Positions 34,801 to 42,847 of a stretch of 64,000 nucleotides of DNA are shown here, piece after piece. How positions within the stretch are numbered: the first letter of the stretch is position 1; each line of letters starts with the position of its first letter. This stretch comes from an uncultured Ruminiclostridium sp. (GTDB taxonomy: Bacteria; Bacillota; Clostridia; Oscillospirales; Ruminococcaceae). Made by a program: the position numbers and the translations under genes. The stretch spans positions 1 through 64,000 of the forward strand of contig CANQED010000001.1 of the NCBI GenBank assembly GCA_947594425.1. Reading direction: 5' to 3'. The notes beneath the pieces were generated by a model that worked only from the letters and a program-made list of their open reading frames with translations, searched no databases and had not been told where the DNA came from.

Positions 34801-36108
34801 ATCTGCATCGGTATCATACAAAAGCGGAACAAGAGAATTAACTGAAAGGGGGTAATGTTTAAATATAGTAAAGTTTATACCATCTCCACTATAATTTTCT
34901 AAATACCCATTACGAAGCACATCTTCAGTGATATCCTCCGCACCTGCTTCAGTAGCAGCTTCAATTGAATCATAATGACCTCGAACTATTTTTTTTACTA
35001 AAGAAGCAAAATCAGCCTTCCCTCCGCCTAAATAGTTCATCTGCTGAATATAATCATAGTCAAAATAGTATTTTTCATTTGCTGAATAAATCGGCTGTAG
35101 TTCATAAGTCAATGTCGTAATATGTTTTTCACCATCAAATTCAGTTTTCAAATTTGAAAAAACATTTTCCTTAACGCCCTCATTTAGTGAGTATATCTTT
35201 CCATCATGACGGGGATACCAGTTCCAATACCTCATCAAAACATATTTCTTGCTATATTCTTCGCCATCAACATATGTTACAATTTGGAACATTTCATCTG
35301 TGTTTTTCTCTCCAGAGATTTGCCATCCAGTATTAGGAGTTTCCATATTCTGATTTAGTATTTGACCAGTTGTAAAAGGATTTTTTACAGTAACAAGGTA
35401 ACTCCTTCCATTTCCATCATCAACCACCATCGTAGGATATACTTCTAACTTTACTCTTGGGTTTTCTGTTAATTCGGATTTAATATTTAGCCATACGGTT
35501 CCTTCATCTGCTAAGCATCCATCCCATGAACTCTTAAAAGAAAAATCATAATTTAGTATGTCATATACATTGTTATACTTGCTTACCCAGTAATTAACAT
35601 CAGTCGGAACCGCTTTTTTTCTAATAGAATCATCGCTTTGTGTATATATTTCAAGTTCAAGATTATCTTCAAAATTATCCTGCACATATACTCTTACAAT
35701 GTAACGGATATTATTTTCATTTAACTGTCCGTATTTTCCAACAATAATCTCAAGTTGATATGTATCAACGCCTTCTCCTGGATACAGATCAATTGTTTCG
35801 CCTGAGCCAATATTGTATTGTTGATATTCTTCTATTCCGTCCGTCTCATTTTTTAAATACTTCCATACAGTTGTAGCATCCTCTGGGATCTCAATCGGAT
35901 TCCCATCTGAATCCGTGAGCATATTAAGCATGTTGTCTACAGACATTGATGACAGTTGCTTATCTGAATAGCCATAAAGCGCTAAATATGCTTTCTCTTC
36001 CTTCAACGGCAGCATAGATGCCTGTGCGATAACTCCCGTAGAAGTGATAGCCGTTATTACCATCACAAGTGACAGTAAAAGGCATAACGCTTTTTTAATC
36101 ATTTTCAT
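31858..36108 (-). CDS. Large wall-anchored surface protein with FIVAR-like repeats
   Basis: About 1416 residues. Signal peptide MKMIKKALCLLLSLVMVI...AQA; ATG 36108 follows AGGAGG. The N-terminal ~600 residues are unrecognised beta-rich sequence with many Tyr/Trp. An Ig-like region follows (NIGNAPLKELSVELLDAE) and a putative Ig with SGELPEGVELNTKTGEIYGTP (He_PIG type). Then come five ~75-residue helical repeats with the signature AR.AYDALT.AQK..V.NY.KL..AE, like FIVAR sugar-binding repeats. A carboxypeptidase-regulatory-like domain (GQLVDKSGEPMADVPIELHS) precedes the C-terminal SPQTGG, a hydrophobic helix and a basic tail: a sortase signal with Leu replaced by Ser. It overlaps the kinase gene by 14 bases and belongs to the switchable operon. 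Confidence 0.85.
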   Translation of the reverse strand: MKMIKKALCLLLSLVMVITAITSTGVIAQASMLPLKEEKAYLALYGYSDKQLSSMSVDNMLNMLTDSDGNPIEIPEDATTVWKYLKNETDGIEEYQQYNIGSGETIDLYPGEGVDTYQLEIIVGKYGQLNENNIRYIVRVYVQDNFEDNLELEIYTQSDDSIRKKAVPTDVNYWVSKYNNVYDILNYDFSFKSSWDGCLADEGTVWLNIKSELTENPRVKLEVYPTMVVDDGNGRSYLVTVKNPFTTGQILNQNMETPNTGWQISGEKNTDEMFQIVTYVDGEEYSKKYVLMRYWNWYPRHDGKIYSLNEGVKENVFSNLKTEFDGEKHITTLTYELQPIYSANEKYYFDYDYIQQMNYLGGGKADFASLVKKIVRGHYDSIEAATEAGAEDITEDVLRNGYLENYSGDGINFTIFKHYPLSVNSLVPLLYDTDADKITVKVVDNRNKWMEFTDKPIVGETDPWFRVTGATDDQGNAYDTYAVENGKSINMDTYYGYGYQTLFINDPDADLTKLKPNFWYANTDRVYAVSKDTGAKVEEDHIRDFSSENQQYTGVIIDNGKENNRNYWITFKKLNNNGPELYVYGPSEREVILDEYFEYKHDILIANIGNAPLKELSVELLDAENVKLDPYWTVGGTGNDTLAAFTTTSSDTKYGEIPNLAKIRLLPDGEGEVKGTLIIKAKGQEPVLIELNGTAQQPDIITETLTDAVKYVPYSHIVATNNIHDWNEVTFGLYSGELPEGVELNTKTGEIYGTPLKAGEYHFTVEADYTYFEPSFVELTLNVKENTNDNVFEASDDGYDILDTIGEDTYGDHGFVLKETGDQVFRSNGAFADFVDFWLNGEKLIEGTDYDVSEGSTRITIRSQTFENKADKSGSNTIAAEFRTGGGDPNNTHEGELKRTAQNFTIDIQKTDTAVDNVISLIDEIPDTVGSSDKDTIQKARDAYDALTDAQKNKVTNYDKLTAAEQALKSLEEKENNDRAAADAVTAAINSLPYPVTLNDKAAVDSARSAYENLTAQQKKYVSNLNKLIDAENMLKELNDEEKAKIPVNEVITLINAIPESVTLNDEGAVEAARKAYDALTDIQKQDVVNYGKLTDAESTIAALKLQEKANEEDKAAAKTVENLIGELPKSPALSDKASISAAREAYDALTDAQKELVANYSDLVKAENAVSALEEYEKAAEADRKAADKVSDMIAKLPENITLSDKEKVEEARKAYNLLTDAQQKIIANYDELVNAEAVIAQLENEDLQSAEYVTFIGQLVDKSGEPMADVPIELHSEIQTARTDSNGFFRFNTVEMGAHSLTAKDADGNVIASKEFSIVEGTPLSVTENVITAENRSIFTMTIQANDGELVFTALQEGDHTINTDADNSQESSSPQTGGFDIIELRYSLIILVVCGCIMALTCGKTKRNYRHDQ

Positions 36109-38971
36109 TTTGAGTTCCTCCTGAATAATTTTGATTTGCTGATGATATAAGCTCATTTATATTATAAATGCGTGTTTTACGCATATTTCCGGTGGGATAA
36201 TCGAATATCAGCGTTTGTTCGACTATATCGCTTAAGTACGGCAGCGTCGCTATGGCTTCGCAGCTGCCGTTAAGGAGCAGTCCGTAACAATATCCGTCCG
36301 CTGTCACATATTGGGTTATGATATATTCGCCCGCTTGCGTCACATAAGTCAGATATGCGTCCTCTGATAATTCGCAGACGAGATCGCCGCTTTTTAAATC
36401 ATAGACTTTCGGCGCTCCGTGAAGAGGTGACTCGATCCTGAAATTATCGGTCAAAAACTCTTCATCAAGTGAAAGATCGGGCGCGCTCCGCTTTTCTTCT
36501 CCCGCTTTTGTTCCGTCCCTCGCATTATAAATAATAACCGTGCCGTCGTTATAGATCACTTCAAGACGAGAACCGCCGGCGTCCCTTATATACTGCTGAT
36601 CGTAAATTTGCTGAGCATTGGGGATATCGACTTCTTTTATCAGCTCTCCGTCAACCGAATATACTCGGAACTGTTTGTATGAAAACAGCATGACCGTTTT
36701 TCCGTCGCCGCTTATTCTTGCTTCGTCATGCGGATATGAAGGGTCGTAGGTGAAAATTTCCGCTTCGGGATGATTTTCATATTTCATTATCCGAATTACA
36801 GGCGAGTCCATACTTCCGATAAGGGCAATGCCGTTTGATATCTGCAAGAAGTCGCTGCTGTGATCGCTTTCGTGCTTTGATGTAAGAGCGGCTCTTTCAT
36901 CAAAAAACATATATCCGTTTTTGTACGCGGCTATGGTATGCCGATCGCTCACCGCATAGCTTAGGATGTTTTCGGCAGTGGTAATAAGCGGCGTCTGCTC
37001 TCCGGTGACAGGATCTATCCTTACGAGCAGATTTTCGGTTTGCAGACATATGCCGTTTTCATCGGTGCAGACACTGAACGCCTTATCCGATTCAAAGCCG
37101 CCGGTTTGCTCTTGCTTATTTGTGTCGATGACCGCAAAAGCCGATTTATTTGCAGTCGATGCAGAAAAAGCAAAATACCGCTTATAAAATCCCCCTTCAA
37201 AATGACTGTAACCGGAGGCGTCGTCATAAATCATGACGGAATTTTCGGGATCTTTTAAATCCATTAGCTCCAACGAGCCGTCAGCGAAACTGATACCGAG
37301 CAAAGAACCGTCTTCGTTGAGCGAGAGCAGGTTGTCGTTAGGATTGGCAAATATATCGTTTGCGGTTATCTGCTGATGCTTGCCGTCAAAATCCACCGTA
37401 CCCAATTCAACGCCGTTTTCCGCATTATACAACGTTGCGTACGCTTCGTCTTTGTAGATGCCTATAACGGTTTTTTTATCGCCTGATACCGCTATCGCCG
37501 TCGCCGGCTTTCCCTTCCAGAGCTCCGATAGGGTTTTGGTGTTATATGCGCATATACCGTTTGCGCCCGAATAAACGATAATGTCATTATCAATAAATTC
37601 GACCTCCGACAGTGCGGATATGTCCGTATTCAAAGTTGAAATGATTTCGGAGCTTTCCGTGTCAAAAACCGCGGCCGCTCCCGAATAAATACAAGCTGCG
37701 GTTTTCCCGTCGGGAGAAAGAGAAAGGAAAAGCGGAGAAGAGGGGAGCTCAACGGTTTTGTGAGTTTTAAATCCGTCGGACAGGTCGTATACCCCGAGCG
37801 CATCCGCAAGGGCGCTTTGAGCTTTTGCGATGTACTGCGGACCAAATAATTCGCCGTTTTGCGGCAGAGCGTCAAGCGCATATTGTACGGCTTTTGCGGT
37901 GTCGCCGTCAGAAAGAGCGTTTTGCGAATACTCTGCGAGCTTCAGTCGGCTTTCGGTCAATTGCATCCCCTTTAATCCCAAGAAAGAAGCGGTCACGCCG
38001 AAAACAAGCGTTAGACTTGCTATAGCATATGCTATGATCTCGCTTCTTTTTAGCCTTCTTGCGCGCGGATCGTTTTTTCTAAGCTGCAAAAATGACTCGA
38101 GCATTTCGTCCGCCGTTTGAAAACGCAAATTGGGATTTGGCTCCATGGCCTTTTTAATAATTGCCGCAATTTGCGGGCTAAATTCCTTATCGGACAGCGG
38201 AACGACCTCTGTGGCGTCCTTGGCGGGACGTTTACCGCTCAAAAGGTGATATAATGTAGCGCCTACGCTGTATATGTCCGAGCGCACGTCAGGCATAATG
38301 CGCTTTTTTCGTGTTGCGGCCGAGCTTGAGCTTGAGTTTATTTGAGATAATGCGACCGTAGCCGTCTTGTCGTCTATTTTTTCCGTAGGCTCATCAGTGC
38401 CGACAGAGTCGCCGCTGACCGAATAATCCAGTCCGTAGTGCTCCGGCGAGGAATAGCCCACACTAAATCCGACAACATTTTCTTCACCCAAAGCAAGCGC
38501 TATATTAAAATCTATCAGACTTATGTCATTGTTAGGCTTGCGCATAAGATTAGCAGGCTTTATATCACTGTGAACAAAGCCTTTGGGCGGGTCGCCGTGA
38601 ATAGGACTGTGCAGATAGCAAAGAGCTTCGAGGATTTGTATCGCCCATTGAATGACCTGCGGCTGAGAAAATCGCTCGCCTCTTATCAGCGGCTTGTCAA
38701 GGCTCTCTCCGTTTATGTATTCCATAACGGTGTAAACCGTTTTCCCGTCTGTAAAAAAATCATAAACCTGAGGGATATTGGGATGGCTCAGTTCCTTTAA
38801 CACATCGACTTCACGGCGAAATACATCCTGACGTGCGGTGATCTTGCGCTTATCGGCTTTCAAAACAACTTTTTTGCCGAGTCGCAGATGGTTAGCCAAA
38901 AAGACGTTGCCGTTGCCGCCCGAGCCGATTTTTTCTATTATCTCATATGTCCCCGCGATCATTTCAGCCAT
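36095..38971 (-). CDS. Membrane Ser/Thr kinase with extracellular beta-propeller
   Basis: A 958-residue protein. The kinase domain is ~8-295: glycine loop GSGGNGNVF (16-24), Lys38 in VVLKADK, catalytic loop HSDIKPANL (134-142; Arg of HRD replaced by Ser), metal motif DFN (154-156; Gly replaced by Asn), SPEH (APE equivalent, 174-177). A ~47-residue Ser/Thr-rich insert follows before SDIYSVG. A single membrane helix is at ~311-333. The outer ~620 residues have repeated D-G-K-T and blade-like strands (SLSPDGKTAACIYSG, AVSGDKKTVIGIY, ISGDGKTVMLFSY) of a WD40/PQQ-type propeller, probably a ligand sensor. It works with the PP2C and two FHA proteins in the same operon, likely controlling secretion by threonine phosphorylation. 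Confidence 0.88.
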   Translation of the reverse strand: MAEMIAGTYEIIEKIGSGGNGNVFLANHLRLGKKVVLKADKRKITARQDVFRREVDVLKELSHPNIPQVYDFFTDGKTVYTVMEYINGESLDKPLIRGERFSQPQVIQWAIQILEALCYLHSPIHGDPPKGFVHSDIKPANLMRKPNNDISLIDFNIALALGEENVVGFSVGYSSPEHYGLDYSVSGDSVGTDEPTEKIDDKTATVALSQINSSSSSAATRKKRIMPDVRSDIYSVGATLYHLLSGKRPAKDATEVVPLSDKEFSPQIAAIIKKAMEPNPNLRFQTADEMLESFLQLRKNDPRARRLKRSEIIAYAIASLTLVFGVTASFLGLKGMQLTESRLKLAEYSQNALSDGDTAKAVQYALDALPQNGELFGPQYIAKAQSALADALGVYDLSDGFKTHKTVELPSSPLFLSLSPDGKTAACIYSGAAAVFDTESSEIISTLNTDISALSEVEFIDNDIIVYSGANGICAYNTKTLSELWKGKPATAIAVSGDKKTVIGIYKDEAYATLYNAENGVELGTVDFDGKHQQITANDIFANPNDNLLSLNEDGSLLGISFADGSLELMDLKDPENSVMIYDDASGYSHFEGGFYKRYFAFSASTANKSAFAVIDTNKQEQTGGFESDKAFSVCTDENGICLQTENLLVRIDPVTGEQTPLITTAENILSYAVSDRHTIAAYKNGYMFFDERAALTSKHESDHSSDFLQISNGIALIGSMDSPVIRIMKYENHPEAEIFTYDPSYPHDEARISGDGKTVMLFSYKQFRVYSVDGELIKEVDIPNAQQIYDQQYIRDAGGSRLEVIYNDGTVIIYNARDGTKAGEEKRSAPDLSLDEEFLTDNFRIESPLHGAPKVYDLKSGDLVCELSEDAYLTYVTQAGEYIITQYVTADGYCYGLLLNGSCEAIATLPYLSDIVEQTLIFDYPTGNMRKTRIYNINELISSANQNYSGGTQNEND

Positions 38972-39173
38972 CGTTATATTCCTCTTTGTCGTTTGCCTGT
39001 GCTTTTTGCCGCTCAGACCTTTTTACCCGTTTGCCGTATTCGGCATCCATGCGAGCGTTTAAATTAGTTCTTTTGATCGTAAATATGACAAAATTGCCGA
39101 CAGCAAGCAGCAGAGCCGCCGCAGATATTATTGTCCCTGTGTAAAATACCGTATCGCTTGTGAGCCATTCCAT
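38964..39173 (-). CDS. Small single-pass membrane protein
   Basis: A 69-residue protein with one hydrophobic helix at ~9-31 (VFYTGTIISAAALLLAVGNFVIFTI) followed by a strongly basic and then acidic cytoplasmic tail (KRTNLNARMDAEYGKRVKRSERQKAQANDKEEYNDG). Its ATG overlaps the PP2C stop by one base and its end overlaps the kinase start by eight, so it is translationally coupled to both. I do not recognise a family. A scaffold or membrane anchor for the phosphatase/kinase pair is a plausible guess only. Confidence 0.7.
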   Translation of the reverse strand: MEWLTSDTVFYTGTIISAAALLLAVGNFVIFTIKRTNLNARMDAEYGKRVKRSERQKAQANDKEEYNDG

Positions 39174-39952
39174 TACTTTCCCTCGCTGTCTGCATTTACT
39201 TTGATCACTATAACGGAAATATTATCCTTTTCTCCGCGTTCTTTCGCAGTGTTGATCAATGTCCTTATGCTTTCTCTTAATTGTTTTTCACTTGATTTTT
39301 TACCGTATTCAAAAGCATTCAGCATTTCGCTTTCCGTAATAGTATGACGAAATCCGTCGGAACACAGTATATAAATTCCCGTATCGGTCTTTCTTTTCAA
39401 AATTTGCGGCTCTATCGTTTTTGACGCCCCGATACATTGAAGCAAAAGATTTCGCCGCTTGTCGTTTTTTGCCTGATCGGGCGTTAAATATCCTCTGATG
39501 ACTTCTCTTGCTACAAATGTCTGATCAACGGTAAGCTGTTCAATATGGGAATTGATTTTATATATCCTGCAGTCACCGACATGAAGGATCAGATATTCGT
39601 CGCCTACAAACAGGATACCGGAAAATGTAGTTCCCATATTTGCTTTATTCTTTTGTCCGTAATCCCTAATTCGGGTGTTGATATCTTTAAGCAGCAGCGT
39701 TAATTTGCTGCCGACGATTTGAATATCAAAATCCTCCATCTCGAAAGGCAGCAAATTTGTAAACCAGTCAGAAAACGCACGTATTACAACAGCGCTGGCA
39801 AGCTCTCCCTTTGACAGTCCACCCATTCCGTCACAAATAACAGCCATGAGGATCTCGGTGTTATCATATATCGCGTGCTTTATAAGTAAGCTGTCCTGGT
39901 TTATTGCCTTGTTAACACCTATATCGGTATCTGCGACAGCAAAAAATCTCAT
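39173..39952 (-). CDS. PP2C-type Ser/Thr phosphatase
   Basis: A 259-residue PPM-family phosphatase with all main motifs: ADTDIGVNKAINQDSLL, VICDGMGGLSKGELAS, MGTTFSGILFVGDEYLILHVGDCRIY, CSDGFRHTI, and EKDNISVIVIKV. The aspartates of CDG, GD and DN are the metal ligands. It should reverse phosphorylation by the kinase encoded downstream. ATG 39952 (MRFFAVADTD) is preferred: AGGAAGTGAG precedes it and it begins at the first conserved strand. An ATG at 40012 would overlap the FHA gene and has no ribosome site. Confidence 0.9.
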   Translation of the reverse strand: MRFFAVADTDIGVNKAINQDSLLIKHAIYDNTEILMAVICDGMGGLSKGELASAVVIRAFSDWFTNLLPFEMEDFDIQIVGSKLTLLLKDINTRIRDYGQKNKANMGTTFSGILFVGDEYLILHVGDCRIYKINSHIEQLTVDQTFVAREVIRGYLTPDQAKNDKRRNLLLQCIGASKTIEPQILKRKTDTGIYILCSDGFRHTITESEMLNAFEYGKKSSEKQLRESIRTLINTAKERGEKDNISVIVIKVNADSEGK

Positions 39953-39986
39953 AGTGCTCACTTCCTGTTTCTTGCTGTTTTTCGGC

Positions 39987-41090
39987 TCAAACACTAAATG
40001 TAAATTCTTCATTTGACAGCATTAGTGTGTCACCGTCAAATATTTCCACCTCGTACTGAGCAGGTAATAGTCTCTTGTTTATAAAGGTCTTGTTTGTGGA
40101 ATTTAAATCCAACACATAATAATGCTCTTTGCGTACAACAATATCAGCATGGCTTTTGCTTACTGTGTTGTTATCGGAAATCACATAATCAACACAACTT
40201 TTGTCCTTTCCTAAACGGAACACCGGTTTATCTATTAAGATCGTTTCGCCGGTCGACTTCCTAATTAATGTCGGATAATGAATTAATTCCGTGCTTTCCT
40301 CCTCGTTTAAGAGCTGTGTGCTGTCCTCATCTTCGAGCAGTGCCGTTTCATCTTCGTTAAGAAGAAGAGTAGAGGTTACCTCCCTATCGTCTGCCGAAGC
40401 TGTATGCTCCAATAACTCGGTAGGATCAGAGCAAACTATATCCGATTGTTGATTCTCGCCTGACGCGGATTTTGATTTTGGTACAGGAGTTATTCCATCC
40501 AAAGCTTTATGAGATTTGGCGGTTTCAGACCTTGCTGTTAATTTCGTGACCCTGCTGTCCTCCTGTTCGATATATTTCTGAATTTTTAATGGATCGAATA
40601 CATCCATAGAAGAAAGGAAATACATGAAGCGAGATACAAAGTCAAAATCGCCGTTATCACACATAGGTTTTACCGTATTTGACACCGACTTCATAAACGT
40701 CAAGATATCCGGATTGTGTTGCAATTGTGTAACAGGCAAATAAATAAATTGAAGCTCTTTAGTTGCCTCATTGATATATATATTATCGCATTCCAACAAC
40801 AGTCTGCTTTGATGCAGACCGCTTCTTTTCACTGTTGCGGCAGCCATTGAAATTTGCTGCATTATAAATAGAAATTCGTACTTGCTCAAGAGTTTTTTAA
40901 GGTGCTTTTTCAGCGCAACTCCCTCGGTACCTCTGTACTCTATAATACTTTTTTTGTAGACGCTTGGTTTAAGAAATCCGCGGACAAAGACCCTACAGAT
41001 AAGATCAAGTTCTTCAAAATCAATATCCTGCGAAGAAAGCTTTACTTTCACTTCCAATTGACCGCTTTTGCTCTTTGCTTTGATTTTCAT
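39987..41090 (-). CDS. FHA-domain protein with tandem threonine motifs
   Basis: A 367-residue protein. Residues ~1-180 are an alpha/beta domain related to that of the FHA protein at 30630-31544 (LLLECDNIYINEATKELQFIYLPV, DFDFVSRFMYFLSS). A low-complexity linker contains closely spaced motifs T-LLLNEDE, T-ALLEDED and T-QLLNEEE (~240-272), an acidic threonine pattern suitable for kinase phosphorylation. The C-terminal ~90 residues are an FHA domain (PVFRLGKDKSCVDYVIS, VSKSHADIV, NSTNKTFINKRL). A phosphothreonine in the linker could dock to its own or the other FHA domain (inference). The start is three bases after the HTH gene stop. Confidence 0.85.
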   Translation of the reverse strand: MKIKAKSKSGQLEVKVKLSSQDIDFEELDLICRVFVRGFLKPSVYKKSIIEYRGTEGVALKKHLKKLLSKYEFLFIMQQISMAAATVKRSGLHQSRLLLECDNIYINEATKELQFIYLPVTQLQHNPDILTFMKSVSNTVKPMCDNGDFDFVSRFMYFLSSMDVFDPLKIQKYIEQEDSRVTKLTARSETAKSHKALDGITPVPKSKSASGENQQSDIVCSDPTELLEHTASADDREVTSTLLLNEDETALLEDEDSTQLLNEEESTELIHYPTLIRKSTGETILIDKPVFRLGKDKSCVDYVISDNNTVSKSHADIVVRKEHYYVLDLNSTNKTFINKRLLPAQYEVEIFDGDTLMLSNEEFTFSV

Positions 41091-41093
41091 TAC

Positions 41094-41408
41094 TCAATCA
41101 CCGTTATTATCGAACTTTTGTTCTGCCAGCATATTTATATCCTCTATCATATCGCTTGCGACAATGCTGTTGAAAATCTCCGTATCTCTCTGACGGGCAA
41201 CCATAATTATGGCAAGACAGGTATCCCAGCTTAAATTAACTACGCCTCTTTCGATTTTTGATATTTGCTGACGGCTTTTCCCGACAAGCTTACCAAGCTG
41301 TGTTTGACTGATATTAAAAGCTTTTCTCAGTTCAGGCAGCTTTTCCGTCATTTCAAACAATATGTCGCTTTGCGGTACTTTTACATCAATAATTTCATTC
41401 ATTTTCAT
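41094..41408 (-). CDS. XRE-family regulator at the head of the type VII/kinase operon
   Basis: A 104-residue Cro/CI-type protein. The HTH is at ~23-80: LPELRKAFNISQTQLGKLVGKSRQQISKIERGVVNLSWDTCLAIIMVAR. ATG 41408 follows ACGAAAGAG; a GTG directly before it is also possible. It is the first gene of the minus-strand block running to 21 kb, and its start lies only eight bases from the left inverted repeat of the invertible segment. It may bind the switch or operon promoter. The downstream FHA gene begins three bases after its stop. Confidence 0.85.
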   Translation of the reverse strand: MKMNEIIDVKVPQSDILFEMTEKLPELRKAFNISQTQLGKLVGKSRQQISKIERGVVNLSWDTCLAIIMVARQRDTEIFNSIVASDMIEDINMLAEQKFDNNGD

Positions 41409-41416
41409 CACACTCT

Positions 41417-41441
41417 TTCGTAGAATATCTCATTCTAAGAA
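41417..41441 (-). repeat. Left recombination site of the invertible segment
   Basis: On the minus strand this reads TTCTTAGAAT, then spacer GAGAT, then ATTCTACGAA. The identical 25 bases occur on the + strand at 42848-42872, giving a perfect inverted repeat pair. The two 10-base arms are themselves inverted copies (9/10 match) around the asymmetric 5-base spacer, the form of a tyrosine-recombinase crossover site. Confidence 0.9.
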
Positions 41442-41467
41442 AAACGTTAAAACTATTCACTTCAAGC

Positions 41468-42634
41468 CTATTTTTCATCCGACTGACCATTTTTCTGACC
41501 ATTTATTCCCGAAACCAACTCTAATTGTCTGCGCTTATACTCGAGTGAAGAATGAACATATATATTGAGCGTGATATTAACACCGGAGTGCCCTAAAATC
41601 TCACTTAATGATTTTATGTCCATACCCGCTTCAACGCAGCGAGTGGCAAAAGTGTGCCTTAGACAATGATAGTTAAAACTTTGCAAATTGCATTCGTCTA
41701 AATATTTGTGAAAATAATTCTCAAAGCTTCTCGGGTCACTATATTCATAGGTTTTTCCCGGTATAACAAAGCCGCCCGACTTCTTACAGCGGATCATCAG
41801 CGGCATTATTCCTGACGGTATAGGGATAACTCTATCGGAAAATACCGTTTTCACCCCGCAGAGTACAAGTCGAGTTTTATTTTCTTGCATATTCGGCGCA
41901 ACGTTTGTTATCCTTTCCACGGTGTAATGAACATGAACGGTCCTTTCTGTCAAATCAACATCTTCCCAGCGCAATCCACAAACTTCTCCTATACGAAGCC
42001 CCATACGAAGCGATAGCAAAACACCGAGTTTTCTTTCGTCGATATCCGAGGTCAAATATTCTTCCAACATATCCTGCTCTTTATGTGACATGACTTTAAC
42101 TCCATGCCTGCGTTTTTGTTTAGCGGGTCTTGAAATCGAACCGAAAGACATAGAGCGATATCCTTCTTTTAATGAAAAATCAAGTGTTGAAGATATAATA
42201 AAGCAAATTGTTTGAATATAGCTTGATGAAAGACCGCCGCCTCCATCTAATCTTCCGTTGCTTGATTTTGCATAAATAAATCGGTTGACGGTCGGAGTAT
42301 CTATATTATTGATTTTTATCTTACCGAGAACCGGCAGGATATGCTTGCTTATCAAGCTATAATATTTTGCATAGGTCTGATCTTTGAGATTATTTCGTTT
42401 GCTTTGAAGCCAAAGGAAAAGTACTTCACGAAAAGTCAAATCGGACCTCGCGGCGGAAAATGTATTTTTGGATGCCTCTTCAATCGCCTCGTTAAGCTTC
42501 TTTTTGACATTAAGATATGTGCTTGCGTATACTGAGCCATACTTTGCTTTTCCCGTAGTATCATATGTTTTGATATATCTTCCTTCCCATCTTCCGTCTT
42601 TGCGTTTGCGGATGTTTTCTCCTCGCCTTGGCAT
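41468..42634 (-). CDS. Tyrosine recombinase inside the invertible segment
   Basis: A 388-residue phage-integrase-family protein. The N-terminal AP2/arm-type beta domain (RRGENIRKRKDGRWEGRYI...YASTYLNVKKKL) is followed by a SAM-like core-binding domain (~55-160) and the catalytic domain with Arg in SLRMGLRIGEVCGLRW, H-x-x-R in YHCLRHTFATRC, His in LGHSGVNITL and Tyr in NIYVHSS. ATG 42634 follows GGAGAG. It lies between two perfect inverted copies of a complete crossover site, so it most likely inverts its own segment rather than integrating an element. Two direct repeats TTTTTGACCC just before the gene could be arm sites. As oriented, its transcript runs toward the type VII operon. Confidence 0.92.
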   Translation of the reverse strand: MPRRGENIRKRKDGRWEGRYIKTYDTTGKAKYGSVYASTYLNVKKKLNEAIEEASKNTFSAARSDLTFREVLFLWLQSKRNNLKDQTYAKYYSLISKHILPVLGKIKINNIDTPTVNRFIYAKSSNGRLDGGGGLSSSYIQTICFIISSTLDFSLKEGYRSMSFGSISRPAKQKRRHGVKVMSHKEQDMLEEYLTSDIDERKLGVLLSLRMGLRIGEVCGLRWEDVDLTERTVHVHYTVERITNVAPNMQENKTRLVLCGVKTVFSDRVIPIPSGIMPLMIRCKKSGGFVIPGKTYEYSDPRSFENYFHKYLDECNLQSFNYHCLRHTFATRCVEAGMDIKSLSEILGHSGVNITLNIYVHSSLEYKRRQLELVSGINGQKNGQSDEK

Positions 42635-42780
42635 AATTATCTCTCCATTCAATGAATTTTTGACCCGTTTTTTGACCCTTAATAGCTCTAAAAGTCTTCC
42701 AGAACACGGGATAAACTATGTATATTATAATACTTCGGGCAGGATTTGGCGGATTTTTGTCTAAATTTTAGTATCGGGTA

Positions 42781-42809
42781 TTGACAATGAAAGCGTCATG
42801 GAGTATAAT
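42781..42809 (+). promoter_or_regulatory. Consensus sigma-A promoter inside the invertible segment
   Basis: TTGACA (42781-42786), a spacer of exactly 17 bases, and TATAAT (42804-42809): both hexamers are perfect. As sequenced it points right, out of the segment into the terminator at 42908-42955. After inversion it would point left, about 65 bases of leader ahead of the XRE gene at 41408. Confidence 0.88.
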
Positions 42810-42847
42810 AAATACTGTAAAAATTAAGCGGCAAATGGAATTAAAAC

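Noticed and set aside
31545-36108. CRISPR-like array in the repetitive part of the surface-protein gene
   Set aside because: The repeats are ~225 bp coding units with conserved protein-level pattern, not short identical repeats with spacers.
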